From: Candidatus Roizmanbacteria bacterium
Lineage (GTDB): Bacteria > Patescibacteriota > Microgenomatia > UBA1406 > GWC2-37-13
Length of the DNA stretch: 9,314 bases
Direction of reading: 5' to 3'
NCBI GenBank assembly: GCA_016206365.1
Contig: JACQRR010000103.1
Span: 1-9,314 of the forward strand
Part shown: positions 1 to 6,510 of the stretch, one piece after another
Layout of the letters: the number at the start of each line of letters is the position of its first letter
How positions within the stretch are numbered: position 1 is the stretch's first letter
Program-made: the position numbers and the translations under genes
The notes under the pieces: model-generated
What the model was told of the DNA's origin: nothing
Database searches by the model: none
The model's input: only the letters and a program-made list of their open reading frames with translations

Positions 1-21
1 ATATTTGATATTTGATATTGA
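1..21. repeat. Heptanucleotide tandem repeat, three units
   Basis: The units are ATATTTG (1-7), ATATTTG (8-14) and ATATTGA (15-21). The array may continue beyond the left edge. It lies inside the DUF6390-like reading frame and encodes a Gln-Tyr-Gln-Ile-Ser-Asn stretch. Heptad arrays of this kind are known as simple-sequence repeats in cyanobacteria and other AT-rich bacteria. Confidence 0.6.
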
Positions 22-506
22 ATTACCTTTCCCCATCCAACTCTGCAACTATCCATAGTTTCTAATGTGTGATTAACAACTAAGTTTCCTGTTCTTTTGA
101 AAATATTGAATACATGAAATGAATGATGCGGTAAAGTTTGGTTTGATAAAAATTTATATTTAAGCATATCAAACTTTCCTTTGCCAATTTTTTTTTCTAG
201 TTCAAACTTCTCGCTCAAAAGAGCTACATAGTCTTTACTTTTTATATTTTTCAGCAATCCATTACCAATCCAGTACGCTTCCACCACACGGAGATTAAAA
301 GGATCTTTTATCTTATTCTCCAAAGCGATTAACTTCAAGTTTAAATATAAAGTATCAAATTGGGATAGAATTCGCTCTACCTCTCTGTCTCCGATTTCGG
401 CTCGTAAGTGATCTACTAAAGAAGAATTTTTAGGAGGGCCGCAGTAGCCAAAGTAATTGGGTGCCGAAGAATAACGAGCACAAAGTAGTAAACCTTTAGC
501 ATCCAT
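1..506 (-). CDS. DUF6390-like protein, 3' end cut off by the window edge
   Basis: 168 codons are visible, from ATG at 506 to the left edge, with no stop, so the C-terminus is missing. The protein starts MDAKGLLLCARYSSAPNYFG and continues with YCGPP; a central VVEAYWIGN, then LPHHSFHVF, then MDSCRVGWGKV follow. From memory, the CARY..PN..GYCGP opening, the VEAYW.GN block and the PHHSFHVF block are those of the uncharacterised DUF6390 family, known mainly from Actinobacteria; no search was run. The protein looks soluble, with no signal peptide or membrane segment. Near the cut edge (about residues 153-160) Cys-Arg-Val-Gly-Trp-Gly-Lys-Val has the Cys-x4-Gly-Lys-Val spacing of a HypC N-terminus, which may mark a HypC-like barrel starting there. 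The ATG lies 4 nt past the transporter stop without a clear Shine-Dalgarno, so translation is probably coupled. Function unknown; a role in metal-cofactor or hydrogenase maturation is only inferred from the neighbouring hypC-like gene. Confidence 0.75.
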   Translation of the reverse strand, partial: MDAKGLLLCARYSSAPNYFGYCGPPKNSSLVDHLRAEIGDREVERILSQFDTLYLNLKLIALENKIKDPFNLRVVEAYWIGNGLLKNIKSKDYVALLSEKFELEKKIGKGKFDMLKYKFLSNQTLPHHSFHVFNIFKRTGNLVVNHTLETMDSCRVGWGKVIQYQISN

Positions 507-509
507 AAT

Positions 510-581
510 GTCACTCTGGTAAGCGATGATTTTTGAAGCGCATCCAGAGTCTAGAATAGATTCTGGACAAGCCAGAATGAC
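510..581. repeat. Nested palindromic (REP/RPE-like) element inside a gene end
   Basis: This is a 72-bp element with two nested inverted repeats. The outer arms are GTCACTCTGG (510-519) and CCAGAATGAC (572-581), matching 9 of 10. The inner arms are TCCAGAGTCTA (543-553) and TAGATTCTGGA (557-567), matching 10 of 11 around a 3-nt loop. The spacers are unequal: 4 nt between the arms on one side and 23 nt on the other. Outer GTCATTCTGG-type ends with a TCCAGAATCTAGA-type core recall, from memory, the interspersed palindromes of Rickettsia and other genomes. It is read in frame as residues 288-310 of the EamA transporter, and the transporter's TGA is part of an outer arm. The next start codon lies 4 nt past its edge. 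No second copy is seen in this window, so mobility is inferred from structure only. Confidence 0.7.
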
Positions 582-1443
582 TTAATATAAACAACATTGC
601 TACTCCAATTAAGAGAGAACTATAAAAATCTTTTGGAAGGAATTTAACCCCGGCAATTGATCCGTTTAAAATGTTACCCACAACAACAGCAAAAGAAAGA
701 ATAAGAGTTACCAAGCTTGCGGGAGCAAATTTTAAAGCTTTGTACCAGGTAAAAACGTAAAAAAACAAAATCGTTCCACCGATTATAATAATTGTTAATT
801 GTTGATTATTAATTGTTAGCAGAAGACTTGCCTTGCCTGAAAATATAGCGGTAAATGAAAGGAGTAACGCTCCAATACCCATCCTAAAAAGCCCAACCAA
901 CTCCGAAGATACACTTTTTAAGACTTTCTTAGCAATTATATTTTCGATACTCCATAATAATGTCGCGGTTAAAATCATGACCTCTCCTTTTCCCAAAGCC
1001 AAGCTTGGCTTGGTGAAGTAAAAATTAGCAAATACTATAAAAAGGAAACTAATCAAATAATTAAAATTCAATTTTTCGCCGAGGAAAATCACAGCCAAAA
1101 TTGTCACCCAGATGAAAAGCGTTTTGTGTATGAGATTGGCCGTAATTGCTTGAGTAAACTGGAGTCCTGTGAAAAAGAGATAAAAAGGCAACCATCCTCC
1201 AATTAAACCAATAAAAATAAGAGTCAACCACTGGGATCTTTTAAGTTTTTTAAGCTCTTTCCACCTCTTACTCAAAAAAAATAAAATGATAAACAGAATC
1301 CCTACATATAGATTTCTTGAGGTAGTTAAGACTAAAGGATTAATCTTAGCAACCGATATCTTGGAGTAGAAAATTGCGATTCCAGAAATTATTGAGGTTA
1401 AAAAAGCAAATAGAATTCCTTTTCTTAAATTATTGTTTGCCAT
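511..1443 (-). CDS. EamA/DMT-superfamily inner-membrane transporter
   Basis: 310 residues with about ten hydrophobic helices in two EamA repeats (roughly residues 8-142 and 152-287). This is the normal length and layout for the drug/metabolite transporter superfamily, which exports amino acids, nucleobases or other small metabolites; the substrate cannot be told from sequence. Family-type landmarks are the Asn-Leu-Tyr-Val loop after helix 2, LGEKLN at the end of the first half, and TLLWSIENIIAKKVLK opening the second half. The ATG at 1443 lies within the end of the upstream hypC-like gene (14-nt overlap, different frame), with no good Shine-Dalgarno, so coupled translation is likely. Two oddities: residues 209-218 (LTINNQQLTI) are encoded by a heptanucleotide array, and residues 288-310 come from a palindromic repeat, so the original protein probably ended near residue 287, just after the last helix. 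A sugar or nucleotide-sugar DMT role is possible but unsupported. Confidence 0.9.
   Translation of the reverse strand: MANNNLRKGILFAFLTSIISGIAIFYSKISVAKINPLVLTTSRNLYVGILFIILFFLSKRWKELKKLKRSQWLTLIFIGLIGGWLPFYLFFTGLQFTQAITANLIHKTLFIWVTILAVIFLGEKLNFNYLISFLFIVFANFYFTKPSLALGKGEVMILTATLLWSIENIIAKKVLKSVSSELVGLFRMGIGALLLSFTAIFSGKASLLLTINNQQLTIIIIGGTILFFYVFTWYKALKFAPASLVTLILSFAVVVGNILNGSIAGVKFLPKDFYSSLLIGVAMLFILSHSGLSRIYSRLWMRFKNHRLPE
791..818. repeat. Heptanucleotide tandem repeat, four units
   Basis: The units are ATTGTTA (791-797), ATTGTTG (798-804), ATTATTA (805-811) and ATTGTTA (812-818). The array lies in frame inside the EamA transporter and encodes the polar stretch LTINNQQLTI between two hydrophobic helices. 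A 7-nt period returns to frame every 21 nt, so whole arrays can be tolerated in coding DNA. Similar NNQQLTI-coding arrays are, from memory, familiar in cyanobacteria and other AT-rich genomes. Confidence 0.75.
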
Positions 1444-1609
1444 AATATTTGGGTTCGATCTTTTGAATTATTAAATTTCCGTACACCATTACCAAATCAT
1501 TAACCTTGACTTTTCCTACTTTCTTATCATAGATTGCCTTTATGCCGTTTTCAAGCAGCGCTTTTTTCCCTTTAATTTTTTTAACTTTTAGAGGTTTTAG
1601 ATAACACAT
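1430..1609 (-). CDS. hypC: HypC/HupF-like hydrogenase-maturation chaperone
   Basis: 59 residues starting MCYLKPLKVKKI. HypC proteins begin Met-Cys-x3-Pro-x-[KR]-Val; Met removal exposes Cys2, which with HypD holds the Fe(CN)2CO group and passes it to the large subunit of [NiFe]-hydrogenase. Here Cys2, Pro6, Lys8 and Val9 are present, followed by a small beta-barrel pattern (KKALLENGIKAIYDKKVGKVKVNDLVMVYGNLIIQKIE) matching HypC's usual 'V.VGDYVLVH.G.AI.K..' ending. Positions 3-5 (Tyr-Leu-Lys) differ from the usual Leu-Ala/Gly-Ile, so it is divergent. I chose ATG 1609 over an upstream in-frame TTG (1627) because only this start makes the Cys residue 2. It overlaps the upstream glycosyltransferase gene by 29 nt and the downstream transporter gene by 14 nt. 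No other hyp gene or hydrogenase subunit is in the window, so a different client, perhaps the DUF6390-like protein, is possible. Confidence 0.72.
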   Translation of the reverse strand: MCYLKPLKVKKIKGKKALLENGIKAIYDKKVGKVKVNDLVMVYGNLIIQKIEPKYYGKQ

Positions 1610-2708
1610 TTTGAAAAAACATAACAATCATAAATATCCAAACAAAAAAGCCTACTCTCGTGATGACAGAATTCCAAAAAGGCATAATGTCCCTGTAATA
1701 CTGATAAGCATCCCAGGCAAACCCAAAAGTCATATATATACTAACTAGGATAAGAAATGTTCTCCACAACTTTGGTCTAAGAATTATTATAAACGGTACA
1801 AGCCAAGTAAACCACTGTATACCGAAAGTTGGAGTAAAGACAAAAAGAAAGAGCATGATCACAAGGATAGTTCTTAAAAGATTTTTGTCATCTCGAACTA
1901 AGGAAAAAACTATAAAGGCAGCAATGAAAATTCTTCTCATCAGTAATTCTATTAATGGAATCGGTTTATAATTTGAAAGATACAACGCTATTTTGCTAAA
2001 ACCCCAGGCTCCAAATATGCCTCTATGATTTTTTACTTTTTCAAAAACATCAAGTAAGGGCGTGGGGAAAAATAAACTATGTATAAATGTCAGAATAAGC
2101 GGGAAAAAGGCAAGAATCCCAAATAAAAGTTTTTTCTTGGCTTTTTTGAAAAGAGGAACGACAAAAAGAATTGGCCATGGTTTTGTATATATTGCATAGG
2201 ATAGAGTTAGTAGAGACGTTAATAACTTGTTTTTCATAAAAAACAAAAGGCCTGACAGGAAAAAAAACAGCGGAATAGAGTCCATCTGTCCATGAATATT
2301 TAAAGTGATTATTGAAATAGGATTTAAAGCATAAATTAAAGTGGATTGCAGATTTTTTTTTGAAAGAATATATAGAGGAATAAGTATAGCAACGTCAAAA
2401 ATAGTAAAAATGATTTTTAAAAATGTATAGGGATGGATAAAGTTTTTTAAATAAAGCGAGGTCAAACCGAGATAGCCTATGAAGGGAAAATAACTCGCAT
2501 CGTATCTAGGACTTCGATCTAAAAGATGCTGCCCGTCTCTTAAGAAGGTGTTAATATCGTCACTGCTGCTGGTTAAAAATAATGCCAAGACAAATAATCT
2601 AAGAAAAAAGGCAAATACTACAATTACTGAAAATGGAATCTTTATATCTTTTTTTGAGGCGATCAAAATTAAAATCAGACTTAGGAATGTATAGACAAAC
2701 AACGGCAT
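1581..2708 (-). CDS. Polytopic GT-C fold glycosyltransferase (mannosyltransferase-like)
   Basis: 375 residues with about ten hydrophobic segments and positive loops; no signal peptide beyond the first helix. GT-C enzymes move a sugar from a polyprenyl-phosphate carrier to an acceptor on the outer membrane face. Motifs typical of that fold are an acidic first loop, SDDINTFLRDGQHLL (49-63), the YFPFIGYLG block (73-81) where relatives have 'YPPL', FDV (104-106), NP (129-130), GQMDSIPLFFFL (140-151), TKPWP (175-179) and TFGIQWFTWLVPF (294-306). These resemble GT87/DUF2029- and PIG-M/ALG-type mannosyltransferases; the exact family, donor and acceptor cannot be told. It is the first gene of the minus-strand cluster. 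Its ATG lies 6 nt after an extended -10 element, so the message may lack a leader. Its last 29 nt overlap the hypC-like gene. The divergent GH130-like genes suggest a shared glycan theme. Confidence 0.8.
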   Translation of the reverse strand: MPLFVYTFLSLILILIASKKDIKIPFSVIVVFAFFLRLFVLALFLTSSSDDINTFLRDGQHLLDRSPRYDASYFPFIGYLGLTSLYLKNFIHPYTFLKIIFTIFDVAILIPLYILSKKNLQSTLIYALNPISIITLNIHGQMDSIPLFFFLSGLLFFMKNKLLTSLLTLSYAIYTKPWPILFVVPLFKKAKKKLLFGILAFFPLILTFIHSLFFPTPLLDVFEKVKNHRGIFGAWGFSKIALYLSNYKPIPLIELLMRRIFIAAFIVFSLVRDDKNLLRTILVIMLFLFVFTPTFGIQWFTWLVPFIIILRPKLWRTFLILVSIYMTFGFAWDAYQYYRDIMPFWNSVITRVGFFVWIFMIVMFFQNVLSKTSKS

Positions 2709-2714
2709 GCAGTA

Positions 2715-2724
2715 ATTATATCAA
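2715..2724 (-). promoter_or_regulatory. Extended -10 promoter for the glycosyltransferase cluster
   Basis: On the minus strand this reads TTGATATAAT, that is TGnTATAAT with a perfect TATAAT (2720-2715). No good -35 lies at 16-18 nt, but an extended -10 can do without one. Only 6 nt (TACTGC) separate it from the ATG at 2708, so transcription would start at or next to the start codon, giving a leaderless message. The call rests on sequence pattern alone in an AT-rich region. Confidence 0.5.
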
Positions 2725-2749
2725 CCTAAATTAAATAAAAAACATTGAA

Positions 2750-2769
2750 GAGTAATGACATTATCACTC
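2750..2769. promoter_or_regulatory. Dyad in the divergent intergenic region, possible operator
   Basis: A perfect 11-bp dyad, TAATGACATTA (2753-2763), is centred between the divergent genes. Outside it GAGT (2750-2753) and ACTC (2766-2769) also match as inverted repeats, though not on the same centre. It could be a repressor site acting on both directions, but no regulator gene is nearby. A loose -10-like TATAAC follows at 2781-2786 for the plus direction, with a poorly spaced -35; I cannot place that promoter firmly. Confidence 0.25.
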
Positions 2770-2832
2770 AATAAATACCCTATAACAATTTCCGCTTTTA
2801 AAATAAACGAGAAAGTACTACTTTAAAAATTA

Positions 2833-2852
2833 AAGCAGTTTTTAAACTGTTT
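2833..2852 (+). promoter_or_regulatory. Hairpin just upstream of the first GH130-like gene
   Basis: AAGCAGTTT (2833-2841), a 2-nt loop, and AAACTGTTT (2844-2852) form a 9-bp stem with one G-U pair. It ends 8 nt before the ATG at 2861, where a Shine-Dalgarno would normally be and none is seen. It may be a translational control hairpin or an operator. It is too AT-rich, and too close to the start codon, to be a convincing terminator. Confidence 0.3.
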
Positions 2853-2860
2853 ATTTTGGT

Positions 2861-4567
2861 ATGGAATTAATTAACGAGATCAAATTACGATTGAAAAAAA
2901 TTATCGCTAACAAAGTCGATAAGACGATTGTCAAACCGGTAAAAATTATCGAAGAAAACGGTAAATACTATCTTATTTTAAAGAAAATTCAGCCGCCTTA
3001 CTCTTATCTTTCAGCCAGAAGTTTAGACGGTTTTGATTTTGATCTAACAGAAGAATATAAAAAACTTAAAAACTTCGTAGAAAAATTTAAAAGTGCCGCT
3101 ATAGTTTCAGACTATTCTATAAGAAATAAAAAAATTATGTATTTTGGAGATAGGCAGATTTATCTGGCTCGATCGTCTATAAAAAACAGTTGGTCCGTGA
3201 ATAAAAAACCAGTAATAGTCTCCCCTTATCCTACACAAGTGGGCGGGGCATTTCTTTTTCCAAAAGGAATCATAGTTATATACCATGAAAAAATTGTGGA
3301 GAATGGATTAACTTATTATAAAACACATATTGCAGAATTTGACAAAAAGAATCCGAATAGATTGCTTTGGAAAACCGATAAACCAATCTGGAATAACAAA
3401 GATCACTGGCCGCAAAAACAAGTTATACCTCTTGGATCGGTCATGATTAAAAACAAAATAGTTATGTATTGGTATGTCGATGAAGAAATCATCTATGGAG
3501 TATACCTTTCAAGCTTCTATTTTGATCCGCGTTCAATACATAAAGTGTCAAGCAGATTACATAGACACAACAAAAATCCCATAATTACTCCGCGGCCACA
3601 AAACGCTTGGGAAGCTTTTACTACGCTTAATCCTGCAGCAACCTATATAGAAAATAGAGTACATATTCTGTATAGGGCCCAAGGATATGACTATATCTCA
3701 ACCGTCGGATATGCAGTCAGTTCAGACGGAGTAACTATAGATACCCGCCTTGACTACCCGATTTATGGACCATCGGAAAAATTTGAGAAAAATAAAACAG
3801 GCGACGTAAATAGTAAATTCATATCAGCCGGCGGTTATGGAGGTTGTGAGGATCCGCGAATTACTTTTCTCGATGGACGGCTTTATATGGTCTATGTGGC
3901 ATTCGACGGTTGGTCCAACCCACGTCTTGCCTTAACCTCTATAGAAATCAGTGATTTTCTCAATCAACGATGGAACTGGGAAAAACCGGTACTGATATCA
4001 CCTCCTCACGTCATTGATAAAAGTGGCTGCTTGTTGCCTGAAAAAATCAACGAAAAATACGTTTTCTTACACAGAGTCTTCCCAAACATCCTTATAGACT
4101 TTGTCGAAGACCTAAATTTTAAGGGAGAAAATAAATGGTTAAAAGGCGAATATAAAATAAAAGTAAGGCCGGGTAAGTGGGATAGCCGTAAAATCGGCGC
4201 AGGCGCGCCTCCCTTAAAAATCAAAGACGGATGGCTTTTGATATATTACGGCGTGGATGAGAAGGATTCTAGCAAGTATCACATAGGCGCGATGCTTCTT
4301 GATCTAAAGGACCCAACTCAAGTCCTTCATCGGACAGACAAACCAATTCTTAGCCCCAGCAAAGAATATGAAAATAACGGATTTAAGCCGGGGATTGCTT
4401 ATCCTTGTGGAGCCGTAATCATCAAAGATAATCTTTTTGTCTATTATGGCGCTGCAGATTCTGTAGTCTGCGTTGCCCAAACCAATCTTGATACGTTTTT
4501 AAAAGAGTTAAAGACTGACCGATCGCCGCGCCTTTTCTCAATAAAAATTAAGGAAGTCGAATTCTAA
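2861..4567 (+). CDS. GH130-type beta-propeller protein with an extra degenerate N-terminal propeller
   Basis: 568 residues without a signal peptide, so probably cytoplasmic. Residues about 236-548 form a complete GH130 (PH1107-related, formerly DUF377) five-bladed propeller: NAWEAFTTLNPAA (248-260), YRA (271-273), GGCEDPRI (327-334), LLPEKI (391-396), HR (404-405), KIGAGAPPL (444-452), GWLLIYYGV (457-465), YPCGAV (514-519) and VYYGAAD (527-533). In characterised GH130 enzymes the Asp of EDPR (here Asp331) is, from memory, the proton donor; members phosphorolyse or hydrolyse beta-mannosides. Residues 1-230 look like about four degraded blades of a second propeller, with blade-like pieces (ARSLDGFDF, IMYFGDRQIYLARS, IIVIYHEKI, KIVMYWYVDEEIIYGV) but no EDPR or YRA. 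Normal single-domain members have about 300-350 residues, so this is a fusion. The stop shares one base with the next gene (TAATG). Substrate unknown; the degenerate half may bind glycan or serve in assembly. Confidence 0.85.
   Translation: MELINEIKLRLKKIIANKVDKTIVKPVKIIEENGKYYLILKKIQPPYSYLSARSLDGFDFDLTEEYKKLKNFVEKFKSAAIVSDYSIRNKKIMYFGDRQIYLARSSIKNSWSVNKKPVIVSPYPTQVGGAFLFPKGIIVIYHEKIVENGLTYYKTHIAEFDKKNPNRLLWKTDKPIWNNKDHWPQKQVIPLGSVMIKNKIVMYWYVDEEIIYGVYLSSFYFDPRSIHKVSSRLHRHNKNPIITPRPQNAWEAFTTLNPAATYIENRVHILYRAQGYDYISTVGYAVSSDGVTIDTRLDYPIYGPSEKFEKNKTGDVNSKFISAGGYGGCEDPRITFLDGRLYMVYVAFDGWSNPRLALTSIEISDFLNQRWNWEKPVLISPPHVIDKSGCLLPEKINEKYVFLHRVFPNILIDFVEDLNFKGENKWLKGEYKIKVRPGKWDSRKIGAGAPPLKIKDGWLLIYYGVDEKDSSKYHIGAMLLDLKDPTQVLHRTDKPILSPSKEYENNGFKPGIAYPCGAVIIKDNLFVYYGAADSVVCVAQTNLDTFLKELKTDRSPRLFSIKIKEVEF
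4550..4556 (+). promoter_or_regulatory. Shine-Dalgarno for the second GH130-like gene
   Basis: AAGGAAG lies 10 nt before the ATG at 4567, inside the end of the preceding gene. It is the clearest ribosome binding site in the window, where most other starts lack one. With the TAATG overlap it supports the 4567 start and coupled translation of the pair. Confidence 0.6.
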
Positions 4568-6510
4568 TGTTATTTCAGAGATATTCCGGCAACCCGATAC
4601 TTCAACCTAACCCTAATAATTCCTGGGAAAGCTATGCGGCATATAACGGGTCAATAATCAAGAAGGATGATCGATATATTTTATTGTACCGAGCCATGGG
4701 AAAGGAGACGAATATAGATATGAGAAAGTTGCGTCTATCAGTGATTGGAAAAGCTGAGAGCCTAGACGGATATAAGTTTACCAACAGAAAAATATTTTTT
4801 CCCCCAGAACACGAGTGGGAAAAATATGGCTGTGAGGACCCGAGAATTACGAAAATAGACGATCAGTATCTCATTTTTTATACTGCCTTATCTAACTACC
4901 CGCCAACCTATTCTGGAATACGTGTGGGAGTCGCTTTGTCTTCGGATTTAAATAGTGTATATCAAAAACATCTGGTTACCCCCTTTAATGCCAAGGCAAT
5001 GGCTATGTTCCCGGAAAAAATCAACGATCTATACACAATCATACTAACTGTAAATACTGATAACCCACCTACATATATAGCGTATGCTCAATTTGCAAAA
5101 ATGGAAACTTTATGGGACATGAATTTTTGGAATGAATGGTATAAAGATATCGATCACTATATCATTGCGTTAAGAAGAGTCAATAGCGATGGCGTTGAGG
5201 TTGGCGCGCCTCCTTTAAAAACACCTGCGGGTTGGGTCTTTATCTATTCTTATATCAAGCATTATTTCAGCAGTAGGATAAAAAAAGAATTCCGAATTGA
5301 AGCGGTTTTATTAGATTTAAACAATCCCCAAAAATTAGTCGGGCGAACAGATATGCCCTTACTCACTCCGCAAGAGTTTTACGAACGTTTAGGAAATGTA
5401 CCTGATATTGTATTTCCTGAAGGGGCTTTGCTGGAAAACAACAAGGTTAGAATCTATTATGGGGCAGCAGATAGCAAATGCGCGCTTGCAGAAGCAAACT
5501 TAAGTGAATTCATGAGCTCATTTGAAGTAAATTCGCCCGGTACTGTAAAGTGCCAGAAATTTCCTCATAATCCGTTAATACAGCCAGTATCCGAGCATTA
5601 TTGGGAGACGGAAGCTGTCTTTAATCCTGCCGCTATAGAACTAGAAGGAAAGGTCTATTTGATTTATAGAGCCACATCTGAAGCGAATCTATCATATCTA
5701 GGAATGGCTATAAGCGATGACGGGTTATTGATAGACGAGCGATTAACTGAACCGGTCTATCCAATAAGATCAGAGTTTGAAAAACCTGCATCATCTGGTA
5801 TGCCGGGAGGGTGCGAGGATCCAAGAGTTACACGAATCGAAAATACATTATATATGTTGTATACCGCATATAACGGCACACTACCTCGTTTAGCACTGAC
5901 TTCAATTTCTGTTGATGATTTTTTACAGAGAAAATGGGATAAGTGGACGTTTCCTAAAATAATCTCGCCACCAATGATGGCTGATAAAGACGGCATGCTT
6001 TTTCCGGAAAAAATTAATGGTAAATATGTAATATTCCATAGGATTGAACCTAATATTTGTATTGAACATATTGACGATTTGAACTTTACCAACTCTTCTT
6101 TTTTAAAAATGACAAGCATCATTACACCTCACAATAGGACTTGGGATGAAGCAAAAATAGGCATAAGTACTCCGCCTTTAAAAACCAAAGAAGGTTGGAT
6201 TATTTTTTACCACGGCATCAGCAAAATAGATGGCCATTACCGAGTGGGAGTTTTGCTTCTGGATTTAAAGGATGTCAGCAAAGTTATCGGTTGGACACCT
6301 TACCCAATTCTGGAGCCGGAGACGGATTTTGAAAAAAGGGGCGTAACCAATAATGTGGTATTTCCTTGCGGTTATGTGTTGAAAGGTGATACAATATATC
6401 TTTATTACGGTGGTGCTGATAAAGTAGTCTGCGGAGCAACCATATCTTTAAAAATACTCATCGACTATCTACTAAGAAGCCGCTCTAAGAAATATCTCAC
6501 GTACCCTTGA
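4567..6510 (+). CDS. Tandem double GH130-type beta-propeller protein
   Basis: 647 residues made of two full-length GH130-like propellers (about 1-320 and 328-635) and no signal peptide. The C-terminal one keeps all family motifs: YWETEAVFNPAA (345-356), YRA (367-369), GGCEDPRV (414-421), LFPEKI (478-483), HR (491-492), KIGISTPPL (530-538), GWIIFYHGI (543-551), FPCGYV (599-604) and YYGGAD (613-618). The N-terminal one has YRA (41-43), GCEDPRI (88-94), FPEKI (148-152) and YYGAAD (297-302), but the HR motif is replaced by the ILTVNTDN region (159-166), the KIG lysine is missing (VEVGAPPL, 210-217) and Tyr-His-Gly became Tyr-Ser-Tyr (227-229). It probably has changed or lost activity. The C-terminal domain is closely related to that of the preceding gene (the LALTSI, FPEKIN and DDLNF regions align), pointing to duplication. 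Likely role: phosphorolysis, hydrolysis or binding of a mannoside; the two neighbouring proteins may work together. Confidence 0.87.
   Translation: MLFQRYSGNPILQPNPNNSWESYAAYNGSIIKKDDRYILLYRAMGKETNIDMRKLRLSVIGKAESLDGYKFTNRKIFFPPEHEWEKYGCEDPRITKIDDQYLIFYTALSNYPPTYSGIRVGVALSSDLNSVYQKHLVTPFNAKAMAMFPEKINDLYTIILTVNTDNPPTYIAYAQFAKMETLWDMNFWNEWYKDIDHYIIALRRVNSDGVEVGAPPLKTPAGWVFIYSYIKHYFSSRIKKEFRIEAVLLDLNNPQKLVGRTDMPLLTPQEFYERLGNVPDIVFPEGALLENNKVRIYYGAADSKCALAEANLSEFMSSFEVNSPGTVKCQKFPHNPLIQPVSEHYWETEAVFNPAAIELEGKVYLIYRATSEANLSYLGMAISDDGLLIDERLTEPVYPIRSEFEKPASSGMPGGCEDPRVTRIENTLYMLYTAYNGTLPRLALTSISVDDFLQRKWDKWTFPKIISPPMMADKDGMLFPEKINGKYVIFHRIEPNICIEHIDDLNFTNSSFLKMTSIITPHNRTWDEAKIGISTPPLKTKEGWIIFYHGISKIDGHYRVGVLLLDLKDVSKVIGWTPYPILEPETDFEKRGVTNNVVFPCGYVLKGDTIYLYYGGADKVVCGATISLKILIDYLLRSRSKKYLTYP

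Noticed and set aside
833..1021. Plus-strand 62-codon ORF
   Set aside because: It lies entirely inside the antisense of the well-supported EamA gene and has no recognisable features.
1610..1627. Extension of the hypC-like gene to a TTG start at 1627
   Set aside because: It would add six residues before the Met-Cys and destroy the N-terminal Cys2 needed by HypC proteins; ATG 1609 fits the family.
4006..4224. Minus-strand 72-codon ORF
   Set aside because: It is a shadow of the conserved GH130 core (HR to KIGAGAPP region) on the other strand.
5757..6122. Minus-strand 121-codon ORF
   Set aside because: It lies opposite the conserved C-terminal propeller of the second GH130-like gene; the plus-strand motifs explain the sequence.
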